Of a stretch of 32,671 nucleotides of DNA, positions 24,019-32,671 are shown one piece after another. Location of the stretch: contig JNEU01000949.1 of NCBI GenBank assembly GCA_000697475.1, forward strand, positions 1 through 32,671, given 5' to 3'. Position numbers and translations under genes: made by a program. The notes beneath the pieces were generated by a model, which worked only from the letters and a program-made list of their open reading frames with translations, made no database searches and was not told where the DNA came from. How positions within the stretch are numbered: the stretch's first letter is position 1; every line of letters begins with the position of its first letter. This DNA is from Lichtheimia corymbifera B2541. Its lineage: Eukaryota > Mucoromycota > Mucoromycetes > Mucorales > Lichtheimiaceae.

Positions 24019-25592
24019 ATGGGCTTATGCATATCGTCCGAGGAGCGAGAAGAGAGAGCTCATAGTCAACGTATCGATAAAGCTATCGAAGAGGACAGCA
24101 AACGTTTAAAACGCGAGTGCAAACTACTACTTCTCGGTAAAGACCAAACATTGATTCCTGCAGCCAATAATAGCATCATCATAGTCTAACATCGACTCTT
24201 TCTTTAGGCAGTGGAGAATCAGGAAAATCCACTATTGTCAAACAAATGAAAATCATCCATCAGAGTGGATATAGCGATGATGAGCTTTATGCTTGGCGAA
24301 CTACGATCTATCGCAATGTCATGGAATGTGCCCAAGCGCTGGTCGCTGCTGTGAACAAGTTTCAGTATACTTTTCAGGATCCGAATAATAAGGTAAATCA
24401 GCCTGTGCATAATAATTCTCGGGAATGATGCTAATATCCATCCATGCGTCCATTAGGAATATGCTATGCGTATTCTCGATTATGAAGTGAGCGGTCCCGA
24501 TAATCTCGATCAACCCCTTTTGCCTGACCTCGTGGAAGCCATTGTCAACATTTGGAAAGATCCCATCATTCCACGTCTCCTGGATGAAGAAGCAAGCCAG
24601 TTTTATTTGATGGATTCTGCACCCTAGTAAGTTGTTTTATACCCCCTCTCACCATGGTTGACAACATTTTAATCCTTTATGTAAAGCTTCTTTGAACAGG
24701 TGAAGCGTATTGGCAGAACCGACTATAAGCCAAATGTACAAGACGTTTTACGCGCTCGCTCAAAAACTACCGGCATCACTGAAACCAGATTTAAGATGGG
24801 CCAAATGAGCATCCAGTAAGTACATCCATCAATTTATCCTCAATGTGGTATATGCTAAGGTTCTATTATGACGTAGCATGTTTGATGTAGGAGGCCAAAG
24901 ATCCGAAAGAAAAAAGTGGATTCATTGCTTTGAAGCTGTAACGTCGATTATATTTTGCGTTGCTCTCAGTGAATATGACCAAGTGTTATTGGAGGAATCA
25001 CGGCAGGTATATTACATTACATATCATCATCATCGTCATCGTCCTTGTCACTTAACATGTTCATTATAGAACCGTATGATGGAAAGTCTGGTGCTTTTCG
25101 AGTCGGTGGTTAACAGTCGATGGTTTCTAAGGACATCCATTATCCTCTTCCTCAACAAGATTGATCTTTTTCGTACAAAGCTACCCAAGGTTCCTTTAGA
25201 TCGCTATTTCCCTGACTATGGTGGTAAGTAAAGCTGCATTATTATTCTGGAGTGGCGGACCATTTATTTTTGTCTCTTAGGCGGTCCTGATCCTGCCAAG
25301 GCTGCAAAGTATATTTTGTGGAGGTTTACTCAAACCAATCGAGCAAAGTTGAATATATACCCACAGTAAGTGCCTTGACTGTTTCCCAAAAAAGCCAATG
25401 CTTATCAAAGAATCTCTATTTTTTTTAGCTTAACCCAAGCAACGGATACATCCAATGTAAGCACGTTATATTACTTGGCGCATTGCTTTGGCTTACTAAC
25501 GAATCTTCAATGTTCTTTAGATTCGACTTGTCTTTGCTGCCATCAAGGAAACCATTCTACAAAATGCATTGAAGGATTCTGGTATTCTGTGA
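24019..25592 (+). CDS. Heterotrimeric G-protein alpha subunit, nine exons
   Basis: GTP-binding signal transducer at the inner plasma membrane. Exons are 24019-24136, 24208-24392, 24457-24626, 24687-24815, 24877-25006, 25070-25223, 25281-25365, 25429-25456 and 25521-25592, giving 356 residues. MGLC at the start gives a myristoylation glycine and a palmitoylation cysteine (Cys4). G1 is GSGESGKST (40-48), in the same register as mammalian Gi; the switch I arginine is Arg182 in RARSKTTGI; switch II is DVGGQRSER with catalytic Gln208; then NKID (273-276) and TQAT (326-329), where most G-alphas have TCAT. The tail ends DSGIL, so the pertussis-toxin cysteine is absent. This combination resembles fungal group III alphas (Gpa3/GNA-3 type), which usually feed the cAMP-PKA pathway; the subgroup is inference. 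All nine exons rejoin in frame. Confidence 0.96.
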
Positions 25593-26156
25593 TACACTGA
25601 AGAAAAAGGAAACAAGTCAACAACAGAGATGGGTTTCGAGAGCGTTTTATCGTTCCCCATTCTTCTTTTACATCTACCCGTTATTATAATTCCCAACAAC
25701 ACGCACTTTTTGTACAGCTTCTATTATTCACAATACCCACATTAATATAGTCCTTTTTGGGACACCGATTATCCTCTCCCCTATTATGTATTCTCTTTCC
25801 CTTGGTCTCACAGCAACGTATACACTACCATCCCGTTTTACCTTAATACGCCCTTGCTCCTTGAATTCCTTTTTGTATAAAGATTTGATGATCGAATGCT
25901 ATCTTATGTTACATTTGCATATCTGATCCGAGGAGTGATGCATGATTTTGGCCCCTTTATGCAACATTGATGACACCGCGTTTATCAAGCTATTGCGATA
26001 TCTTTATTGAAACATACAGCGATTTGTAGAGATATAGCATAATGTATATACAGGCTGAAAGAAAGATGGGAAAAGCATTATAGTACATGTATGTCACGAG
26101 GATGATGAGAAATAAAATGATGTACGAGAAAGAGGAGAGGGAGAGGAGGAAAGGAT
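25593..26156. other. Convergent intergenic region, G-alpha and MFS 3' ends
   Basis: 564 bp between two converging stop codons. It is AT-rich, with no supported gene; a 76-codon minus-strand frame at 25990-26220 is hydrophobic only because of T-rich composition and overlaps the MFS gene's last exon in another frame. It should hold both polyadenylation regions. Confidence 0.65.
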
Positions 26157-28109
26157 TTAACTTGTTGTTGACCAGCCCCATGAAGCAACGAAACTGGCAG
26201 CGGTCAATGCAATTGCACATCGATAAGCCAGGATGAAGCCTTCTCGAAGCATAGTTGTTGTCATGCTGCTGTTGCTACTGCCAACGTCTGTGACATTACC
26301 CGATAGCAGAAAACCGGCCAAGAGGACCCCGACCGCTGGACCAATACTGCTGTACAACGCTGAAAGTTTTCCCACCTGTGCAATACGAAATGATTCCTCC
26401 TCAGTCCAGAGCAACGCACTGACCCGGTGCACAATGGCCAACCATATCAGATGAAACGCTAATCCTATATTGCGTGTGACATGTGAGTACAATTGAGAAT
26501 ATGTCCCCAACGCTTGATTTCCTTTTACATACCTTGGAGTACTTGCAAGATGCTCACAGCTAACCAGAGTATGGACCATTCTTCGCTAAGCCAAGTATAG
26601 GAAAACGCACAAACAATAAGGATAGCATGAACCGCCGTTGCTGTCGTTGTTGGTGTAAGTTTAGGAACCCACTATAAAGATCATATTTAGACTTTTACGT
26701 CAATGATAACATCATGTGCTCATCTTACCCAGCGTGCACTTGCATGAACGATAATATCCGCGAGAACGGGAATCATTGCAGCCAAGCCGACCACCCACAT
26801 TGAAAGATCAAGTACATCATAAAGATAAATGAAAAGCATTGGGTTGATCATTCCATGGACAATCCCTAATATCAATGTTGTGAGGGACATGCTTTGGATC
26901 TGCCATTGAATCATCGCGTCTGTTGGGCTGGCCACGAGCTGTGCTGGCATATTTTGTAAAAGTAGTAATACGGACATGGAAGTATCATGTGGTGGTAAAG
27001 GTAACAAAGAAAGTTCTGCTGAGGAACAAAGATCGCTGGCCATGGCTGTATTTGTGTTGGGAGGTAACGATTGTTGTTGGTATTGTTGTTGCTGTTGTTG
27101 ATAGAAGAGACTATTTCGACGATGCCAAAACAAGTCGAGAGCCTGGCTTGTGGATGTCATTGTTGTATTTGTACTCCCATACATGGTAATAGGAACACTA
27201 CCACTGGCAGCAAGAGCAGCTGCGGATGCTGTTGTCGAGGTAGAATTGACTGAATGGTTGCTGTTGTGACGCATGAGCTGTGCTGTTGTATTACTGCTAG
27301 TCATCCTTTGTAAAGCACTTGCATCTTCTTCAGAGATGTGAGATAAAGGCTCGCCGAATAAGCTGTAAGGTTTGTATGGAATATCACAATGGGGGAAAAG
27401 CACTGCATTCTTGAGGAATCGAGGCGCCATGACTGGATTCTCTTCATTGTCGTCCATGCATTCGAGTTGTCCAAGTCCATAGTGATGCATAAACAGTAGC
27501 ACCACACACATCCCGATGGATCCCATCAATAACGTACAAGACAATAGCCATGGATTCAAATCATCGTCAAACCACCAGTAGCTTGCACACCCAATGCCCA
27601 TCAGTGATATGGCCGAGGTAACTTTGGCCCATTGTAATTCACCATCTATGGCAACCGATATCATGAGAAAAAAAGACTTGATTCCTCGTTGTTTATGCAA
27701 TCTTACCATAGAGCCATATCTTGTAATCACCCAATGATTTAATGATGGCACTATCGACGAGAGAGGCGAGTGGTTGGAAAAAGAGTCCATTGGCCAGCAT
27801 CCAGCAAAGTGTCAATATCATGATCCAGTAAGTATCAAAGGCGGACATGCTGAATACACCCAGCAAAGCGATAGTGCCGACGATTGTCAATGCTAATAGC
27901 ATATGGAGGTGTACAGCAGGATAAGAGCGATCGACGAGCCAAATGAATACGGTGGACGCCAAAAGTCGAACAACCATGACAAGCGCAATGAGCATTCCAA
28001 TGGCAAACAAGTTGAGTGAAGGAATGTGCCACAAGTAGAGGGCCAAGTAATGCTCCACGCTGCCAGCGACTGCAAGCGCCATAGCCAACAGTTTAGGCCA
28101 AAAGAACAT
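26157..28109 (-). CDS. MFS_1_like (MFSD6-type) membrane transporter, four exons
   Basis: Polytopic membrane protein of the major facilitator superfamily. Exons are 28109-27707, 27645-26729, 26671-26533 and 26464-26157, giving 588 residues. Hydrophobic segments lie throughout residues 1-190 (KLLAMALAVAG, LFAIGMLIALVMVVRLL, LLALTIVGTIALLG and others) and again from about 350 to the end. The motif LVDSAIIKSLGDYKIWLYG matches the MFS_1_like family, which has a conserved D...LGD...YG in this place. Between the two halves lies an unusually long hydrophilic loop (about 190-340), rich in Ser/Thr/Asn and containing YQQQQQQYQQQ, likely cytoplasmic and a possible regulatory segment. The substrate is unknown. 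The start was chosen at the first ATG before the first membrane segment; an upstream in-frame ATG at 28268 would run through a CA/GA repeat and is unlikely. Confidence 0.85.
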
Positions 28110-29205
28110 TTGGCATAAAAGTAGATAAGAGAAATGATGCACAATAAAGAAGAAAAAGAAACGAGGTGGGAAAAAAATGAGAGAGAGAGACACACACACA
28201 CACACACGATGAAACGGGCCTTGTTTATGTGTTATCGTTGTTGTCGTGTCATTTGGCATCCACAGCACAGCCGATAGGTAATATAAGGATCACCACCATC
28301 ACCACATGCATCACTTCTCCTCATACTTTTTGTTATCGCTCCTTATCAGCATATCCATTTTCGAACATGTGTAAGTAGTATGTTCACACTCATCATCCAT
28401 CACATCCATCAAAGAAGTCTTCTTTTTGCATTGTATGTATCACAAGATTATTCTACGCACGCACCGCCACCACCACCATCTATACCGGCCTTGGCTAAGA
28501 ACATGCACCCATCCAAGATTGGGATGATATTTTAGCTAGGACGGGGGTGAGAGGGTGATCGTTATCGGACACATCAGTTACATGTATATAGGATATTACC
28601 TCTTCCCATTATGCCATACTTCCTTCTCTTAACCCCTCCCCACACAGAACAAATGCAATAAGATTTATGTTTGTCCTTGTATGTGCACACGCGGGAACCT
28701 TGTTAACGTCAGCCAATCCTTCATCACTGAAGCCATACACGTCTGCTACTATGGCTATCACCCATCATCAACCCCCTAACTATTATGATGCATCATTATT
28801 GTGACCTCTAAAAGGATCACTCTAAGATATATTGACAAAGCACACGCAACATTGACCCGGCCACTGCTGGTACACCAGCTGGTGCATGCTGTGGAACACT
28901 TGCCTCGGGAAACTGCTGGAGGCGAGTGATCGGGGTTTGATCGTTGCCGATCCGTATCCTAAAACGAATTATGGTTGGGTCGAGACACCCACATTCACCA
29001 CACGACGCATGCTAATAAAGCAAAAATGACATCAAGCCAAAGTTTAATTTACATAATTACAAAAATGATGCGGGGAAGAAATTGGTAAGTATATGTATGT
29101 ATAGGGGCGAATGCTTGTGGGTGTGAGTGTGTGTGTATGCATTGGGTAGTAGACCGCTTTTGAGAGCGAGAGAGTCTTGGTGATATATAGTTTTTCTTTC
29201 TGAGC
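28110..29205. other. Intergenic region with microsatellite and hairpin cluster
   Basis: 1.1 kb between two minus-strand genes. A compound repeat, GA (28179-28190) then CA (28191-28207), lies 70-100 bp upstream of the MFS start, probably in its 5' leader. A compact group of hairpins lies at 28873-28952 and is listed separately. No coding sequence recognised. Confidence 0.6.
28873..28952. other. Cluster of stable hairpins, possible structured element
   Basis: Three self-complementary features occur in 80 bp: a perfect 12-bp palindrome CACCAGCTGGTG (28873-28884); a 10-bp stem CACTTGCCTC/GAGGCGAGTG (28897-28906 with 28919-28928, one G-T pair) with a 12-nt loop; and a 6-bp stem GATCGG/CCGATC (28928-28933 with 28947-28952). 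GATCACTC near 28816 could also pair with GAGTGATC at 28924-28931. It matches no RNA family I recognise; it is not a tRNA and lacks snRNA or SRP signatures. Confidence 0.35.
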
Positions 29206-29652
29206 TTACGCAGAAACGCTTGCAATGCGGGAAGAAGGAGGATCGTAATATTGAGAGGGCATATTGCTTCGTTTGTGCTGACCAGCAGCAGCAGTAGTAG
29301 GGGATGGATTGGTAGAAAATTGGCTGTACCAGACAGGTGATGTTTCCGAGAGGCTGAATGCCGTATTGGTTTTCTCTTTTTTCGATTTGAATAGCTTTGA
29401 CCAAGATCGCTCCAGGAAACCACGGCTTTCTTTCTCAGTCCTAGCTACCATATGACTTATGCGTCCTGTGGTATTACGTTTCAATGATTTGGTCGTTCCA
29501 GCCGACCATGTTCCTGCTCGTCGTACATTGCCGTCGTCATTGTACATGGATGATCCTGGCAAGCTGCTGGGAGATTCACCAGCATAATACCGAGCTAAAC
29601 GCTCATTGAATGTGGCCATATCATCTTGTGTCATAAACGCGGTTTGTCGCAT
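29206..29652 (-). CDS. Small unrecognised protein
   Basis: Single-exon frame of 148 residues from ATG at 29652 (MRQTAFMTQDDMATFNERL); starts at 29634 or 29619 are also possible. I do not recognise the family. Visible features: an N-terminal polar segment with LARYYAGESPSSLPGSS; a basic middle part (KSLKRNTTGR, RSWSKLFKSKKEK); a Ser/Thr/Pro-rich C terminus with YYDPPSS. There is no signal peptide or membrane segment from this start. The balanced, non-hydrophobic composition differs from nearby chance frames, and a TATAAATA motif lies about 195 bp upstream on the same strand, which supports a real gene. The open frame extends further upstream to 29811, but that extension is T-rich and resembles a 5' leader. 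Confidence 0.6.
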   Translation of the reverse strand: MRQTAFMTQDDMATFNERLARYYAGESPSSLPGSSMYNDDGNVRRAGTWSAGTTKSLKRNTTGRISHMVARTEKESRGFLERSWSKLFKSKKEKTNTAFSLSETSPVWYSQFSTNPSPTTAAAGQHKRSNMPSQYYDPPSSRIASVSA

Positions 29653-29844
29653 GATGCATGAAAAGAAACGAACGTGTGGAGTAACAAAAGGGCAGAAATC
29701 AAATATAAAAGAAAAAAAAAAGTAAAGACAGGTACAAAACGTGTTTGGATATTTATAGTGTAAAGGTGGTGGTGGTTGTGGCGGTTGTTTGCAATAATGC
29801 AAAAGATCCACTGGAGTCTAGAGCGTGTGCTTCTGCTGAGTTTG

Positions 29845-29852
29845 TATTTATA
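29845..29852 (-). promoter_or_regulatory. Candidate TATA box for the small protein gene
   Basis: TATAAATA on the minus strand, about 195 bp upstream of the ATG at 29652 and just downstream of a GC-rich segment. Position and sequence suit a core promoter; no experimental support. Confidence 0.35.
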
Positions 29853-32407
29853 AACGGGCGTTGGGCCCGGATTTATCAGGGACCTTATTGCCGGGCACCA
29901 GGTCGCGGCACAGCACAGCACAGCCTTCTTATCGTGTTGAATGCTGTCGATTGTTCCATTTTACACAAACACTCAACTTTTTATTCTACGATTGCTATCG
30001 CGTTTTATAATGATTTTAAGAGGATATTAGACGCAGTGAGCGCATATGACATCAATGTGATGAATGCAGAAATTGTCCGCTTTCCAATAACAAAGCGAGT
30101 TTAACCAGCAGCCGTCAATAAAGCTTATTGTAGAATGTTGGGGCTGACAACATTATTAGACGCATTGGCCCCATCACCCGATCTCGTTCAACTCTTGTGT
30201 ACAACCATTGCACTTTATCCTACTGAGCACTGACCCATTTAGCGAGCATGGCAGTAATCCCACGTTCTTGTTATTAAGTATCCGCAATGTCGGTGACTCT
30301 CTTACCTCTCCAATCTAACCAAAAGTGTCTATTAGTAAACGCTGTAACAGCAGCATATGAACGTGGATTTAAATGACAGCAAGATCCAATGATTGGTTTA
30401 TTCAGCGATCAAATGCTTATCAAGCTTAAGAATACAAGGATTACTACTCTTTTGCTGCTGGCGATAAGGGTTATATCACGGCGTGGAAAGGGTTGCTATC
30501 TATGACTGTAGTGGATGTGGCGTAATGCTTGATTTGTATTGGTAGTAACACTTAGACGATGGGTTATCGATTATTGCTGCAGCCTGACATGTGGTATAGC
30601 TTTGAAGGCATGTGATCCTGGATCCTCTTGGTGGTAGCTTGATAAGGACTTGATCTAAATGGATATACGACGCGAGATGACTTGTCATGATGTGCAGCCT
30701 CGATTGTATTCGTCGAGTATACATTTCACCTTCGTTGCCATCATAGATACAAGTTGTTCAAGGTTGCTGTTGATAAGGATTGGTGTCACCTTCATGCCAT
30801 CGTTGGTAGTTGAACAAGAAATAACGTCGACAAATGATACGACAAACTGATGAATACAACTGCTGCGTTGCTCAATCGACGCGACGTTTCAAGTTGTCAT
30901 GGTGACCATGCTGTTGGCAAGTGCCTTAACATCAGTTTGAATTGTCACATCGCTAACCGCGTACCCGTATTAACTTTACCTTATTATCTTGTACTTTTAG
31001 TGGACCTTTCTTTGCTTTGGTTTTCCATGGTGGGGCATTCGAGTTGAAATCAGGCTTGTTGGACTGATGTCGAAAGAGAAAGAGGAGCTTTATGCAACTA
31101 TCCCGACCGCCAGTTTTTTTCGCCCTTTGATCCTTAACTCGCTGTTAAACCCACAGTCATGGTTGCTGTGATGTCCGTATGCATGATTAGCATTCCAAGG
31201 GCTGGTCCCGTTCCTACACACATCATTCCTAATATAAAGTATATAAGGACACCTATTCACATAATAAATCGGTAGTTGATAGTCGCAGCGTATTCTTCGC
31301 TGTCATTGCCTTTGTCTTTATTCGTGTCCACCACAGTTGCAATATAGAATAGGAATACACAGCAATAAAATACATTACTTTTACTGCCAAGACATTGCTC
31401 GAGATATAAAACGAGCCTAAAGGACAATGACAGCCAAAGGGTTGGTTCGGCACTGAACTTGTGATAACGTACATAAATAACAATGAAAGGATACATAATA
31501 GATAATACTTGTCAAGGTACACTGTGAGGATATGGGTTGGGATAGTGGAATGTGCTAGGTGCTTTCCAACAGGACAAGGACAGGGAACAGGAAAAGAGAT
31601 GATAATAATGCCTACTGGTCGGGACAGCAGTGCAAAGGCAGAATGTGATGGGACACAAAGATGAGAATGAGCCAGGAAGTGGATATAGAAAGATAAGCAG
31701 ACAAGATAACTGACTGAGGTTTATTGTATGATGATTCGGTGGATATATATATGTGAATAAGATCAATAATACTAAAAACATGTGATATACACAAAGATGA
31801 AGAGGCAATAAACCTATGATGATAAAATATGCTAATATAGCCAAGAAGGATATGTCAATCAATGATGGGATATGCTAATATAGCCAAGAAAGATATGTCA
31901 AGTCATGACATACACGTACAATTGTTTTTGGAGCCAGCAAACAATGAACCACCCATCAAAATCAAGCACGGTCGGAGAAGCGGGGTCTGACCACCACAAG
32001 TTAGGTATCCCAGCTTCTTTATTGGCCATCAATAAAATTTCTGGCTATGAATAGAAATTGCGACTTATTGAGCTTCCACTTCGCTACATGTCCTTAATCA
32101 AAATGCTAGAATGCATATTCCGCTACATGCACATGTTTATTAGAAGTTTATTGAACCACCTTCCAAATACGGAAATTAACCGATATATCATTGCACTTGA
32201 AAATTAGAAAAATGATACGTGTGATGTGCCAGACGTGGTGTAATAACAATGTAAAGTGAGGAAAGGGGGATTCTTATAACTCGGTAGTCCTTTGACAGAT
32301 GTAGACAATAAAAGATATAATAATGCGTTCCTGTACCGTTCTGACCACGTCGTTCTGATACCAGGCAACCACAAAATTAGAGAAAGAAAACGATGATTCT
32401 AAAAAGT
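29853..32407. other. Gene-poor right region
   Basis: 2.5 kb without a recognised gene. Adjacent plus-strand frames at 30659-30850 and 30850-31047 touch at an overlapping TGA/ATG but have no known motif. A 116-codon minus-strand frame at 31512-31862 is hydrophobic and T/C-rich and looks like a composition artefact; it also runs into the direct duplication at 31827-31901. Confidence 0.5.
31827..31901. repeat. Two-copy direct repeat, 43-bp spacing
   Basis: A 32-bp sequence beginning ATATGCTAATATAGCCAAGA occurs at 31827-31858 and again at 31870-31901 with one mismatch (G/A). This is a recent tandem duplication; no flanking element recognised. Confidence 0.9.
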
Positions 32408-32671
32408 TTATTTTGATGTCCCTTTTACTGGCAAGGGATCAGCCACAGAAAAGGTTTCACATTCATGCAAAAAACATTGGCCATGTATAATAAGGAGGAA
32501 GGGAGCCGCTTGTGGGCTGCAGGCTGCCACTTCACTCCGACCAATGATCCACCAGACTACTTCTACTCCAAATTGCTCCACAACGATCCTCCCAAATAAG
32601 ATGGCGTCTTCAATATCGATATCCTTGGCTACTCCGCTACACCACGGTACTTCTTTCATCAACATACAACG
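32408..32671 (-). CDS. Possible 3' end of a gene running off the right edge
   Basis: An open minus-strand frame reaches the window edge (last 87 codons visible), ending PLPVKGTSK then TAA. AATAAA overlaps the stop codon (32407-32412), and the region downstream is AT-rich, compatible with a transcript end. The peptide has mixed composition (AKDIDIEDAILFGRIVVEQFG) unlike the hydrophobic chance frames elsewhere, but I do not recognise it, and a frame of this length can occur by chance. Partial: the 5' part would lie beyond the window. Confidence 0.3.
   Translation of the reverse strand, partial: RCMLMKEVPWCSGVAKDIDIEDAILFGRIVVEQFGVEVVWWIIGRSEVAACSPQAAPFLLIIHGQCFLHECETFSVADPLPVKGTSK

Noticed and set aside
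23618..24189. Overlapping 121-176-codon ORFs upstream of and through G-alpha exon 1
   Set aside because: Pyrimidine-rich leader gives long stop-free frames; only the frame starting MGLCISS has homology and correct splicing.
28928..28952. tRNA B-box-like GGTTTGATCG
   Set aside because: No matching A box, acceptor stem or T-arm pairing.
31512..31862. 116-codon hydrophobic minus-strand ORF
   Set aside because: Composition-driven (T/C-rich) with no motif; spans the tandem duplication.

Overview
The window looks like nuclear DNA of an early-diverging fungus, most likely Mucoromycota (Mucorales type). Eight protein-coding genes can be reconstructed with confidence. They are split by 37 short GT-AG introns (48-116 nt, most 55-75), and their products match conserved fungal or eukaryotic families. 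No bacterial operon layout, rRNA, tRNA or CRISPR was recognised. The phylum assignment is inference from gene structure and product type; no marker gene was aligned.

Layout. 1-4482: gene-poor, holding two adjacent long inverted repeats (1761-2140 and 2144-2694). 4483-6253 (+): casein kinase I. 6405-8057 (-): gamma-glutamyl phosphate reductase (PRO2), convergent with the kinase. 8426-10232 (-): Cdc4/Fbxw7-type F-box WD40 protein. 11685-13153 (+): LARGE-type family 49 glycosyltransferase. 13453-14527 (-): CCDC124/Lso2-family ribosome-associated protein. 14528-21033: a 6.5 kb stretch without a confident gene. 21034-22385 (+): cytosolic inorganic pyrophosphatase. 24019-25592 (+): heterotrimeric G-protein alpha subunit. 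26157-28109 (-): major-facilitator (MFS_1_like) membrane protein. 29206-29652 (-): small unrecognised protein. 29653-32671: gene-poor, with a 43-bp direct duplication and possibly the 3' end of a gene running off the right edge.

The genes do not form a pathway or cluster. They are ordinary housekeeping and signalling genes (proline synthesis, pyrophosphate removal, ubiquitin ligase, CK1, G-alpha signalling, protein glycosylation, ribosome hibernation/recovery). Three gene pairs converge (CK1/PRO2, GT49/CCDC124, G-alpha/MFS), with 151, 299 and 564 bp between stop codons. I found no clear evidence of a new biological system. The most unusual sequence is the pair of abutting foldback repeats near 2 kb, one with a nearly perfect 130-bp core inside diverged outer arms. 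Exon boundaries were placed by hand from splice consensus, frame continuity and family conservation, without transcript data.
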